Shown here: positions 8,470-17,600 of the stretch, in pieces | Numbering within the stretch: the stretch's first letter is position 1 | Layout: every line of letters begins with the position of its first letter | NCBI GenBank assembly: GCA_945888455.1 | Contig: CAMCZV010000004.1 | Span: 62,001-126,000, forward strand | DNA from: Candidatus Finniella inopinata | Lineage (GTDB): Bacteria > Pseudomonadota > Alphaproteobacteria > Holosporales > Holosporaceae | Direction of reading: 5' to 3' | DNA length: 64,000 nt | Program-made: the position numbers and the translations under genes | The notes under the pieces: generated by a model | What the model saw: the letters and a program-made list of their open reading frames with translations, nothing else | Database searches by the model: none | What the model was told of the DNA's origin: nothing

Positions 8470-10422
8470 ATGCCAAACATTCAGACAAACGCTTTTTCTA
8501 ATACGTTTTCCTCTTTAACAGGTCACGATTTTCTTAATACGTTGAGGGCTGAAAACAAGATTCCGCGGCATAAAAAAGAGGCCCAAGATCCCAGTTTTGG
8601 CGGCAGTCGCATCATTGCCATGGCCGTGGGGGGAACGTTAAAAGACTTGTCGTCCATGATCCATCAGGGCGAATCGGTGTCGTGGATTAATGCAGATTCC
8701 ACAGAGGGCGTGGACATCATACGGCACAGTATGGCGCACGTGTTGGCCCAAGCCGTACAAGAATTGTTTCCTGGAACTCAGGTGACCATCGGTCCCGTCA
8801 TTGAAAATGGTTTTTATTACGATTTTTATCGATCCGAACCGTTTTGTTTGGACGATTTGGCAACAATACAGGAACGCATGAAAGACATTGTGGATCGGAA
8901 TTTGCCCGTGCAGCGCCATGTGTGGTCTAGAGATCAGGCCATTGCGTTTTTTCAGAATTTGGGCGAAGCGTTCAAAGTCAAAATCATTGAAAGCATTCCA
9001 GAAGACCAGACGTTAAGCATTTATCAGCAAGGGGATTTTTACGATTTATGTCGTGGACCACATGTGGCGTCTACGGGGGTTTTGGGTTATCATTTTGCGC
9101 TGACCAAATTGTCGGGGTCCTATTGGCGGGGCGATCAAAAGGCCGAATCCTTACAACGTATTTATGGAACAGCTTGGGCGAGTGCCGCCGATTTAAAGGC
9201 ATACCAAGATCGTTTGGCCGAGGCTGAAAAGCGCGATCACCGTAAATTGGGTGCCGCAATGGAGCTGTTTCATTTCCAAGAAGAGGCCCCAGGATCGATT
9301 TTTTGGCACCCCAAAGGATGGTCCATTTATCAAAATTTGAAAAGCTATATGCGTAATGTATTGACGCACGCAGGATATCAAGAGGTCAATACGCCCCAAT
9401 TGGTGTCCAAAACCCTGTGGGAGGCATCTGGCCACTGGCAGAAATTTCGCGATCATATGTATGCCGTGCATCAAGACGAGACAACGTATGCCATGAAGCC
9501 CATGAATTGTCCGTGTCATGTGCAAATTTTTAACCACAGTTTGAAAAGTTATCGCGATTTGCCCTATCGTATGGCAGAATTTGGCAGCTGTATGCGTCAT
9601 GAACCATCGGGTTCGCGTATGGGCATCATGCGGGTCAGCAGCTTTGTTCAGGATGATGCCCACATTTTTTGCACACCCGATCAGATGATTTCGGAAACCC
9701 GCGATTTTTGTAAACTGTTGTTTTCAGTGTATAAAACCTTGGGTTTCGAGGATGTGGTGGTGCGTTTTTCCACGCGACCAGAGGCCCGTTTGGGCAGCGA
9801 CGAGGTCTGGGATCATGCCGAGGACTCCTTACGTCAGGGGGCAGAAAGTGCAGGCCTAGGGTACACCATTTTCCCAGGGGAGGGGGCATTTTATGGGCCA
9901 AAATTAGAATTTGCCTTAAAGGACAGCTTGGGCCGTTTATGGCAATGTGGCACTCTACAGGCCGACTTTGTTTTGCCAGAGCGCCTGGATGCCTGGTATG
10001 TCGCAGCAGACGGTAAAAAACATCGCCCTGTGATGCTGCATCGGGCCATTTTGGGTTCCTTTGAACGGTTTATTGGTGTATTTTTGGAACATACGGCGGG
10101 CCATTTGCCCGTGTGGTTGGCACCAACTCAGGCCGTGATTATCCCCATCAGTGAGGCTTTTGCCCCGTACGCGCACCAAGTGGCCAAAGATTTGGGATTC
10201 TTGCGTCTGCATGTGGATGATCGCAATGAAAAGCTGAATTACAAGCTGCGCGACCATTTAAGCAAAAAAGTACCCTATGTCTTGATTGTTGGGGAAAAAG
10301 AGCAATCGACCAACACCATTGTGGTGCGTCATAAAAACGAACAACAAACCCTGGCATTACAGGATGCTGTTGCGTTTTTAAACCAAGCATCTTGTTTGCC
10401 GGAATTGGGGAATATCCCTTGA
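8470..10422 (+). CDS. thrS: Threonyl-tRNA synthetase
   Basis: 650 residues. ThrRS charges tRNA-Thr. The N-terminal TGS-like domain is atypical: a segment resembling SSLTGHDFL is separated from GGTLKDLSSMI by about 20 extra polar residues. The editing domain starts at IIRHSMAHVLAQAV (HxxxH) and carries RGPHV. Class II motifs are present in the catalytic core, with zinc ligands in MNCPCH, in RHEPSG and in MLHRAILGS. The C-terminal anticodon-binding domain includes LRLHVDDRNEKLNYKLRDH and VPYVLIVGEKE. No clear Shine-Dalgarno site precedes ATG 8470. infC follows on the same strand, the usual bacterial neighbour order. Confidence 0.97.
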   Translation: MPNIQTNAFSNTFSSLTGHDFLNTLRAENKIPRHKKEAQDPSFGGSRIIAMAVGGTLKDLSSMIHQGESVSWINADSTEGVDIIRHSMAHVLAQAVQELFPGTQVTIGPVIENGFYYDFYRSEPFCLDDLATIQERMKDIVDRNLPVQRHVWSRDQAIAFFQNLGEAFKVKIIESIPEDQTLSIYQQGDFYDLCRGPHVASTGVLGYHFALTKLSGSYWRGDQKAESLQRIYGTAWASAADLKAYQDRLAEAEKRDHRKLGAAMELFHFQEEAPGSIFWHPKGWSIYQNLKSYMRNVLTHAGYQEVNTPQLVSKTLWEASGHWQKFRDHMYAVHQDETTYAMKPMNCPCHVQIFNHSLKSYRDLPYRMAEFGSCMRHEPSGSRMGIMRVSSFVQDDAHIFCTPDQMISETRDFCKLLFSVYKTLGFEDVVVRFSTRPEARLGSDEVWDHAEDSLRQGAESAGLGYTIFPGEGAFYGPKLEFALKDSLGRLWQCGTLQADFVLPERLDAWYVAADGKKHRPVMLHRAILGSFERFIGVFLEHTAGHLPVWLAPTQAVIIPISEAFAPYAHQVAKDLGFLRLHVDDRNEKLNYKLRDHLSKKVPYVLIVGEKEQSTNTIVVRHKNEQQTLALQDAVAFLNQASCLPELGNIP

Positions 10423-10581
10423 CAAATGGACGCATACGCTGTGGAATAAAGACAGGGTGAGGAAAAGAAATTCTGGTGTGCAAAACGCCTGCATCATTGT
10501 TCAAAATAATGCATTTGGTTTTTGCCTGTTGCGAATAAAATCTTGACTCTGTTTTTATTGTTGCATAGCGTGGAGAATGCC

Positions 10582-11127
10582 TTGGATTATCCAAAAAAAC
10601 CCGTCAGAGGGAATCCTATAATTAGTGCACATCAGGTGCGATTAATCGATGAAAATGGTGCGGCATTGGGCATTTTTTTGTTGAGAGAAGCTCAAGAAAT
10701 GGCTCAACAGCGTGGATTAGATTTAATCGAGGTGGCACCCGATGCCAGTCCCCCCGTATGTAAAATTGCAGACTATGGTCGTTTGCGGTATGCGGAGCAA
10801 AAAAAGAAGACAGAAATGCGTAAAAAGCAAAAAATTACGCTGTTAAAAGAAATTCAGTTGCGTCCGAATATTCAAGAGCACGATTATCAGGTCAAGTTGT
10901 CTCATGCCATCGGTTTTTTGCAAAATCGGGATAAAGTGAAATTAACGCTGCAATTTCGTGGACGAGAGGTCGCTTTTGCCGATGCGGGCCGAAAAGTCAT
11001 CGAGCGCATCATTGCCGACTTATCCTCTGTTGGAAAGGTGGAAAGCCCACCAAAACTAGAGGGTCGACGCATTATTGGGATTATTTCTCCTTTGCGAGCT
11101 GCTGAAATGGAAGGCTCTGGGGCCTAG
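10582..11127 (+). CDS. infC: Translation initiation factor IF-3
   Basis: 181 residues with the start placed at TTG 10582, because GGAG at 10572-10575 lies six bases before it and the product then has normal IF-3 length. The longer frame from TTG 10522 adds an unlikely hydrophobic leader. IF-3 binds the 30S subunit and proofreads the start codon. Seen are the N-domain (ISAHQVRLIDENGAALGI and LDLIEVAPDASPPVCKI), the basic linker (KKKTEMRKKQK), and the C-domain (LKEIQLRPNIQEHDYQVKL, VKLTLQFRGRE). A poor start codon is typical of infC, where it supports autoregulation. A TTGACT at about 10543 with a weak -10 17 nt further might be a promoter. Confidence 0.95.
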   Translation: MDYPKKPVRGNPIISAHQVRLIDENGAALGIFLLREAQEMAQQRGLDLIEVAPDASPPVCKIADYGRLRYAEQKKKTEMRKKQKITLLKEIQLRPNIQEHDYQVKLSHAIGFLQNRDKVKLTLQFRGREVAFADAGRKVIERIIADLSSVGKVESPPKLEGRRIIGIISPLRAAEMEGSGA

Positions 11128-11167
11128 TTTCATCAGAATCCTGGCTTTGTGTGGGGTGCCTGCTTAT

Positions 11168-11206
11168 CGAAGTGGGGGGGGGCGGGACTGCTCCCCCGCT
11201 CAGTCC
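11168..11206. other. GC-rich inverted repeat after infC
   Basis: GGACTG at 11185-11190 pairs with CAGTCC at 11201-11206 around a C-rich loop, just after a run of eight G. It lies 40-80 nt downstream of infC and could end that transcript, but no U-run follows. Confidence 0.35.
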
Positions 11207-11323
11207 TGTAAGTTGGTCTGATTCGTGGACAGTTTTCTCTTAAACGGGGCACGACACTTGAAACCCTTGTGTCACAAAGGGTACAATACAATGTACGTTC
11301 TATTCAGCAAGGCAGAGCCGTTC

Positions 11324-11566
11324 ATGAATATATATACGACCATCCAGGCAAAAAACAAATTGGTTAAATTGGTTGATGATGCCAATCAAACACACGAACC
11401 CATTTATATTATTGGAAAAAACCATAAGGCTGTTTTGATTGCAGAAGACGATTACAGTGCCATGGTGGAAACATTGCACATTGTTTCCGTTCCTGGATTA
11501 AAGGAATCCATTATTGATATGCATGGGCAACCGCTGCACGAGTATTCCAAAGACATCGATTTATAA
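11324..11566 (+). CDS. Antitoxin, YefM/Phd family
   Basis: 80 residues from ATG 11324 (MNIYTTIQAKNKLVKLVDDA). Upstream in-frame starts give an unlikely leader. The N-terminal half resembles the DNA-binding fold of Phd/YefM antitoxins, with the typical IIGKNHKAVLIAEDDYSAM segment; the C-terminal tail (IDMHGQPLHEYSKDIDL) is the toxin-wrapping part. The stop TAA overlaps the toxin ATG by one base (TAATG). Such antitoxins neutralise the partner RNase and repress their own promoter, probably just upstream. Confidence 0.9.
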   Translation: MNIYTTIQAKNKLVKLVDDANQTHEPIYIIGKNHKAVLIAEDDYSAMVETLHIVSVPGLKESIIDMHGQPLHEYSKDIDL

Positions 11567-11826
11567 TGTACACCGTGTTGTTTTCAAAAGAAGCCCAAAA
11601 AGATGCGGAAAAGATCAAACATTCCAACCTCAGTGACAAGTGTAAACATTTAGTCGAAGTTATCAAGGATGATCCCTTTAATAAAACACCTCCCTTTGAA
11701 AAATTACTGGGTGATTTACATGGATTTTATTCCAGACGCATCAATATCCATCACAGACTGGTTTACAGCGTGGATCCAGAAGAAAAAACCGTAAAGGTTT
11801 TACGCATGTGGACCCATTATGAATAG
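11566..11826 (+). CDS. Toxin, YoeB/Txe family mRNA interferase
   Basis: 86 residues, the usual size. YoeB-type toxins cut mRNA on the ribosome. Seen are VLFSKEAQKDAEK at the N-terminus, the family core PFEKLLGDLHGFYSRRINIHHRLVY, and the C-terminal VKVLRMWTHYE with the catalytic His-Tyr pair. It overlaps the antitoxin gene by one base. Its own end overlaps the ATG of the degraded cyclase fragment that follows. Confidence 0.93.
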   Translation: MYTVLFSKEAQKDAEKIKHSNLSDKCKHLVEVIKDDPFNKTPPFEKLLGDLHGFYSRRINIHHRLVYSVDPEEKTVKVLRMWTHYE

Positions 11827-11966
11827 CCCTTTTTTCCCCTATAAACTCATCGATCTGACGCATACGCTGCATCCCCATATTCCCACTTGGCCTTAGGGCT
11901 GTGGGTTTCACCATGATAAATCCACGATTCCAGTTTATCGCTATCGGCTTAATGATGAACTGGTGC
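11819..11966 (+). pseudogene. 5' remnant of a second cyclase-family gene
   Basis: From ATG 11819 the frame reads MNSPFFPYKLIDLTH, then TLHPHIPTWP, a TAG stop, GCGFHHDKSTIPVYRYRLNDEL. This matches the N-terminus of the intact cyclase at 12813 (MNFPYTLIDLTHALRPDIPTW, GGCGFNHD). Similarity is strong over about 100 nt and then fades, so it is a paralogous fragment or an old duplicate. It is cut off where the AT-rich HAD gene begins. Confidence 0.75.
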
Positions 11967-12000
11967 TGTGGTTTACGAAGAAATTGAGGTGAGAGGTTTT

Positions 12001-12816
12001 ATGAGGAAATTTTATACATTTTTATTATTTGCATTATTGGCGGGGTGTGCTGCTAACAACCAAACTATCACCATAAAAAGTATTCAAAGCTATGATCAGG
12101 TTAACTTTGAAAATATAACAGATCCTGCAACGGTCGTTTTGTTTGATGTGGATGAAACTCTAATTCAACCTGAAGATACATACCTCATAAACGAGCACTC
12201 GGAAAGAGGACTAAAATTTCGCCAATCTTTAATCCAAAAACATCCGGAAATAAGCAAAATGCATGATATTGGCGGTATTATACTTGATCAAGCTGCAAGA
12301 CCTCTTATAGAAAAAGAAGTGATAAATAAGATTAGTACTTTGAAAAAGAACAATATAAACGTGTTTGCAATTACAGCTATGAACACTGGTGAATATTCTA
12401 ATATAGGAAGAATGGAGAGGTGGCGTTATGAGCATTTAAAAAAACTAGGCTTTGAAGGTACTTATCAAAACGATGATTTTTATCTACAAGGATTCAAAAG
12501 AAAACCCGTATTTTATAAAAGTATAATTGCGACTGACCTTGAGGATAAAGGTGAAGTTTTAATGGCTGTTTTAGATAAAATAAACCTTAGACCTCAAAAA
12601 ATCATTATGTTTGATGATACCTTAGAGTTTCTTTATTCAGTCGAAAAAGAGTGCAAAAAGAGGGGGATCATTTTCTTTGGGTATCACTACAATGGAGCTA
12701 AGAAGAAAAATTGGGATGAAAATCTAATCTCATATCAAGCCGAGTATTTGATTAAGCATAAAAAGTGGTTGAGTGATGCAGAAGTAAAAGAAAAAATGAG
12801 AAAGAAGGCCTTATGA
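12001..12816 (+). CDS. HAD-superfamily lipoprotein, probably DUF2608
   Basis: 271 residues from ATG 12001, chosen because GAGAGG precedes it and a lipoprotein signal follows at once (MRKFYTFLLFALLAGC, lipobox LAGC). The mature part has the HAD nucleophile motif FDVDETLI, a Thr-containing motif II (VFAITAMN) and a late Asp pair (IIMFDDTLEF), as expected of an Asp-based phosphatase. The overall pattern resembles DUF2608 proteins known from Legionella, Coxiella and protist symbionts; that assignment is from memory. It would sit lipid-anchored in the envelope. The gene is clearly more AT-rich than its flanks. Its TGA overlaps the ATG of the next gene. Confidence 0.75.
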   Translation: MRKFYTFLLFALLAGCAANNQTITIKSIQSYDQVNFENITDPATVVLFDVDETLIQPEDTYLINEHSERGLKFRQSLIQKHPEISKMHDIGGIILDQAARPLIEKEVINKISTLKKNNINVFAITAMNTGEYSNIGRMERWRYEHLKKLGFEGTYQNDDFYLQGFKRKPVFYKSIIATDLEDKGEVLMAVLDKINLRPQKIIMFDDTLEFLYSVEKECKKRGIIFFGYHYNGAKKKNWDENLISYQAEYLIKHKKWLSDAEVKEKMRKKAL

Positions 12817-13496
12817 ATTTCCCCTATACACTGATCGATCTGACGCATGCACTGCGTCCAGATATTCCGACTTGGTCTGGGGGATGCGGGTTTAATCATG
12901 ATGTGCATATCGATTATGCCGATTGTGAAGGCGAAGATGCATTCCGCGTCATGACATTGGAAATGCATGCTGGGATCGGCACCCATATGGATGCGCCCAG
13001 TCACTGTTTTGCTCGCAGAAAAAGCATTCATGATTTTGATGTGAATGATTTGGTCATGCCGTGCATCGTCATGGATGTTTCTGATCAATGCCATGAACGA
13101 TACAGCCTGTCGGTTCAGAATATTTTGGATTTTGATCGCATTCATGGAGCCATTCTCCATGGCGCATGTGTGTTTGTGAAAACCGGGTGGAGCCAGTTTT
13201 GGCACGACCCTTTAAAATACCGCAACAATCATGTGTTCCCATCCGTTTCTGCTGATGCTGCGTCACTTTTACTGGATCGTGGTGTAAATGCTCTTGGTAT
13301 TGATACGCTGTCGCCCGATCGACCAGAAGATGGTTTTCCTGTGCATCGTCTGTTTTTGGGCGCAGATAAGATTTTAATTGAAAATGTAGGAAACTTGGGT
13401 AATATGCCGACAACAGGGGCCAGCGTCATGATTTTGCCCATGAAAATTAAAGATGGTACAGAGGCACCGGTAAGGCTTGTTGGATTGTTATCATGA
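12813..13496 (+). CDS. Cyclase-family metal-dependent hydrolase (KynB-like)
   Basis: 227 residues. The metal-binding signature HAGIGTHMDAPSH (about residues 51-63) is that of the cyclase family, which includes kynurenine formamidase KynB and isatin hydrolase. LIDLTHALRPDIPTW starts the fold, and ALGIDTLSPD and HRLFLGADKILIENVGNL are further family segments. The substrate cannot be told from sequence; no tryptophan or kynurenine gene is near. ATG overlaps the upstream HAD stop (ATGA), but given the remnant upstream this arrangement may come from insertion rather than an old operon. Confidence 0.85.
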   Translation: MNFPYTLIDLTHALRPDIPTWSGGCGFNHDVHIDYADCEGEDAFRVMTLEMHAGIGTHMDAPSHCFARRKSIHDFDVNDLVMPCIVMDVSDQCHERYSLSVQNILDFDRIHGAILHGACVFVKTGWSQFWHDPLKYRNNHVFPSVSADAASLLLDRGVNALGIDTLSPDRPEDGFPVHRLFLGADKILIENVGNLGNMPTTGASVMILPMKIKDGTEAPVRLVGLLS

Positions 13497-13552
13497 AATG
13501 ATATATGATAAAAAAGGTTAAAAGCTTTTTATGATATATATACTAATATACT

Positions 13553-14407
13553 ATGAAAAAACTTTTATTAGTTGCGATTGGATTGTTAAGTGCGGTTGTT
13601 TCGGCCCAAAATTGCTTTGTGGCACAGACAGCACAGGAAATCATCGCCCAAGAAGGTGACACGAATTTGACCTATGCGCCTATGTCTACTTTTAAAATAC
13701 CACTTAGTTTAATAGGATTTGATTCTGGCATTCTTGTCGATGAAATGCAGCCTGTATGGTCTTTTAAAGAAGGTTATGTTGATTGGCGAGATGTTTGGAA
13801 GCAAGATCAAACTCCAAAAAGCTGGATCAAAGAATCCTGCGTGTGGTACAGCCAAGTTTTGACGCAAAAATTGGGGATGCCCGTATTTCAAAATTATGTC
13901 ACGCAATTTGATTATGGCAACAAGGATGTTTCGGGTGATTCTGGGCAAAACAATGGCCTGAGCCAATCCTGGTTGGGCAGTTCTTTGCGTATATCCAGTG
14001 CCCAGCAATGTACTTTTTTACAGCAGATGCTGGCAGGCAAATGGCCTATTAAGCCGCAAGCGTATGCCATGACGAAAAAGATTCTGTTTGTTGAAGAATT
14101 GAAAAATGGCTGGATATTGTATGGAAAAACGGGAACGGGCAGCCTGATCAACCAAGATGGCAGCAAAAATCCGGATCTGAATCATGGCTGGTTTGTAGGC
14201 TGGATTGAAAAAGGTCACCAATACATTGTTTTCTCTAATCACCTAGAGGACGATAAAAAAGAGGATGTGGGGGCGGGGCGACGGGCCAAAGCCGATGCCA
14301 TAACCCGACTAAATGCCATCATCGATCAAATGGATGATACAGGGCACGCAGGAGCACAGAAAGAGAAAGCGCAATCGGTCCAAGAAGAATCAAAGCAACA
14401 GATATAA
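13553..14407 (+). CDS. Class D (OXA-type) beta-lactamase
   Basis: 284 residues with a signal peptide (MKKLLLVAIGLLSAVVSAQN). Class D landmarks are all present and in order: STFK at 45-48 with the catalytic Ser and the carbamylated Lys, SCV at 95-97 (SxV), YGN at 121-123, a Trp at 140 before LRIS, and KTG at 192-194 in YGKTGTG, then HGWFVGW. It should hydrolyse beta-lactams in the periplasm; a penicillin sensor such as BlaR1 is excluded by size and lack of a membrane sensor part. The last 25 or so residues, rich in Lys, Glu and Gln, go beyond the usual end. An AT-rich promoter-like stretch lies just upstream. Confidence 0.93.
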   Translation: MKKLLLVAIGLLSAVVSAQNCFVAQTAQEIIAQEGDTNLTYAPMSTFKIPLSLIGFDSGILVDEMQPVWSFKEGYVDWRDVWKQDQTPKSWIKESCVWYSQVLTQKLGMPVFQNYVTQFDYGNKDVSGDSGQNNGLSQSWLGSSLRISSAQQCTFLQQMLAGKWPIKPQAYAMTKKILFVEELKNGWILYGKTGTGSLINQDGSKNPDLNHGWFVGWIEKGHQYIVFSNHLEDDKKEDVGAGRRAKADAITRLNAIIDQMDDTGHAGAQKEKAQSVQEESKQQI

Positions 14408-14455
14408 GGCCACAAGATGGGGTGGATGGAGCCCAATCTCTTTAGAAGCAACTCC

Positions 14456-14487
14456 AGAGGGGCAGGGTAGAACCTAAACGCCCCTCT
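14456..14487 (+). terminator. Stem-loop after the beta-lactamase gene
   Basis: AGAGGGGC at 14456-14463 pairs perfectly with GCCCCTCT at 14480-14487. It lies about 50 nt after the OXA stop. No long U-run follows, so it may be a Rho-aided end or a convergent barrier facing the pump operon. Confidence 0.45.
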
Positions 14488-14640
14488 ATCTAGTCCCCCA
14501 GAGGGGAGGGGGCGCACAAATGCTTCAACCAGCTTCTGCACGTTCAACCCAGCTTCTGCACGCCCAATCCCACAGGGTTTTTCTATACCCAATCCGAGGC
14601 CCCCACAAATGCTTCAACCCCAGAGGGGGACAGATCTCCC
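14488..14640. repeat. Cluster of short direct repeats
   Basis: In this gene-less gap CACAAATGCTTCAACC occurs twice (near 14515 and 14605), CAGCTTCTGCACG occurs twice in a row (near 14530 and 14549), and CCCAGAGGGG-type words occur near 14497 and 14620. No open frame of interest is seen. Confidence 0.6.
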
Positions 14641-14656
14641 TGGCCCCAAATCAACC

Positions 14657-17600
14657 TTATCCTTTTGCCCCAGGTACATTTTGTATGCGCTGTTTGGCTG
14701 GACGACTGAACACCACATACAAAATGGGCACAACAAACAGGGTAAACAGCGTTCCAATACTCATGCCGCCCACAATGACCACACCAATTTGACGTCGGGC
14801 TTCTGATCCGGCACCTGTGGCTATGGCCAAAGGAATGGCCCCCAAAACCATAGCAAAGGTCGTCATCAAAATGGGGCGCAATCGCAATTGGCACGATTCC
14901 AAAATCGCCACTGTTTTGGATACCCCTTGTTCTTTGGCTTGATTTGCAAAATCCACCAATAAAATACCATGTTTTGTGATCAATCCAATTAACGTAATCA
15001 ATCCAATTTGACTGTACACATTAATGCTTCCTGATTTCAGAAAAAGCAGCGACAGCAAAGCCCCACCCAGCGCCAAAGGAACGCTAATTAAAATGATCAG
15101 AGGATCACGCACACTTTCAAATTGTGCAGCCATGACCAAAAAGATAAAGACCAATGCCAAACCCAAAATCAAGTAAATGGACCCTTGCTCTTTAAAATAA
15201 CTTTCCAATTCGCCACTGGGCTCTAGACTGTATTCTGGTGGCAACACATTGGCCATAATATGCTCTTTGAATTCCAAATAGGTATCAGGCAAGCTGGCAC
15301 CAGGAGTGATTGCCGCATCAATTTTAAAGGATCTGTTTTTGGAAGAGTGATCAATGGATGAATCCCCTTTTTTTATAGAGTAAGTAATGATTTCACTTAA
15401 CGGAACCATGACATATTTGTTATTGGCATCCTTGCCCCTGACAAAAATCGATGCGATGCCTTCAATAGAACTCACCGATGCCGGAGCAATGCGGACATGA
15501 ACGGGACAAATTCGGGCATCTTTTTCAAACGTGCCAATATTTGATCCACGAACCAGTGTGTACAGTGTGCTGGATATTTCCTCTGGATCAATACCCAATT
15601 GATCAATGCGATCGCGATTAATGATGATTTCGTATTCATCCATTTGTATGGTTTCAGAATCATCCAAACGTACAACACCAGGCCATTTTTTTAGATGACG
15701 GCGAACAATGCGCCCCATTTTGATCAAGTCTTCTGCTGATTTATGAGTTAAAATTTCGAACGACAGAGGATATTGACTTTCTCTTGTTGATAACAAAGAG
15801 CTGTTGACACAGCGTGCAGTGTACGTCAAACCCAACAAGCTTTCTGCATCCGCATTGATCTCTTTTACAATGTCTGCACAAGGACGAGAACGTGACTCCC
15901 AAGGAGAAAGCGCACTCTTGGTCAATGATTGATCACCACTTTGAAGGGTTATTAATCGAGTGCGTATATCAGGATGCTTTTTTAACAGGGCGTCAATCTG
16001 ACTGGCGCGCTTTTTAATATACGTCAAGTTCATGGATGGTGCAGGAATAAATCTGCCTGATAGCAATCCCTCGTCCATGACAGGGGAAAGTTCTTTTTTC
16101 AGGCCATACCAACCGACCAATCCAGAAGAAATGGAAAACACAGCGGAAAGGATTAAAATCAAGGTTTTTTTGCGTAACGAGGCCGTCACAGCACGCAGAT
16201 ACAGCACATCACATTTAAGAAAGATTTTTTCGATTGTATAGGATAAATACCCCCAAAATCCAGAACTGGCATGGCCAGAACCGTGGTGCCCCAGGGTTTG
16301 ATTTTTTAACAGTTTTGTACACATGACCGGCGACAGGGTCAATGCTGTAAATCCAGACAGAATGACGGCACCCGCCAACGTCAACGCAAATTCCTTGAAC
16401 ACTTTGCCTATCACACCAGGGGCCAAAGCAATGGGTGCGTACACGGCCGCCAAGGTAATGGTCATGGCAATCACAGAAAACTGAATTTCCCGAGTTCCAA
16501 AAATCGCTGCCTCAAATGAACTCTTTCCGCGCTCCATATACCGATAAATGTTTTCCAACACGATGATGGCGTCATCCACCACCAAACCAATGGCCAAAAC
16601 CAAGGCGAGAAGAGACAAAACGTTGATGGTAAATCCCATTAAATACATCAAGAAAAATGCACCAATCAACGCAATGGGGATGGTAACTAGCGGAACCAAA
16701 GATGCTTTTGCAGAGCGTAAAAATACAAACACCACCAACAAAACCAGAACAATGGATTCGATTAACGCGTGATAAACCTGGGTAATAGAGTCTTGGATAA
16801 AAATAGATTTATCCATGGCAATATGGATCTCTGTTCCTTTAGGCAGTCGTGATTTGTATTCTTCTAAACGTTTTTGGACTTCTTTTGAAATTTCTATCGG
16901 ATTGGCATTGGATTGAGCGCGAATGGTCAGGGATACGGCAGGTTCACTGTTGTAATAAATGGACATGTCCTCTTCTTTGGGCTCTATGTTTACAACCCCA
17001 ATATCCGATATTCGAATCAAACGATCATCGTGTTTGCCCACGAGAACATTTCTAAATTCCCCAGGTGTTTTTAACTTGGCTTGAGTGGTGATGTTAAATT
17101 CACGTGCCACCTCTTTAATCTGACCCGCAGATTTTTGAAAGTTTTGAGTGCGCAATGCCTGGCTTACGTCCGTAGCAGCGATATTGTACGATGCCATTTT
17201 GATGGGATCCAGCACGATGTTCATTTGAATTTCGCTTCCACCAAATACTTCTACGGTGGATACTCCGGGTACGGATTCTATGGTGCTTTTTAATATACTG
17301 TCAGCACCATAGTACAGATCCACCAGAGAAACCTTCCCCCCCCCTGTAAGGGCCACCTCCATAATGGACGGAGAGTCCACGTTTCCTTTGGTGACTTCTA
17401 TTTCCGCATGTTCTGGAAAGCTTGATTTTGCCTTTGTCTTATTCACCGTATCTCTGACATCCGCCGATGCCCCATCAGCCGATCGCTGTTCTTTAAACTT
17501 TAAATAGATTTTTGACTCACCCTTTTGGGTGGTGCTTGTCATAGAGTCCAACCCCTGCAGAGCAGACAAGGCGTCCTCTAGGGGCTTTGTGATTTGCTGC

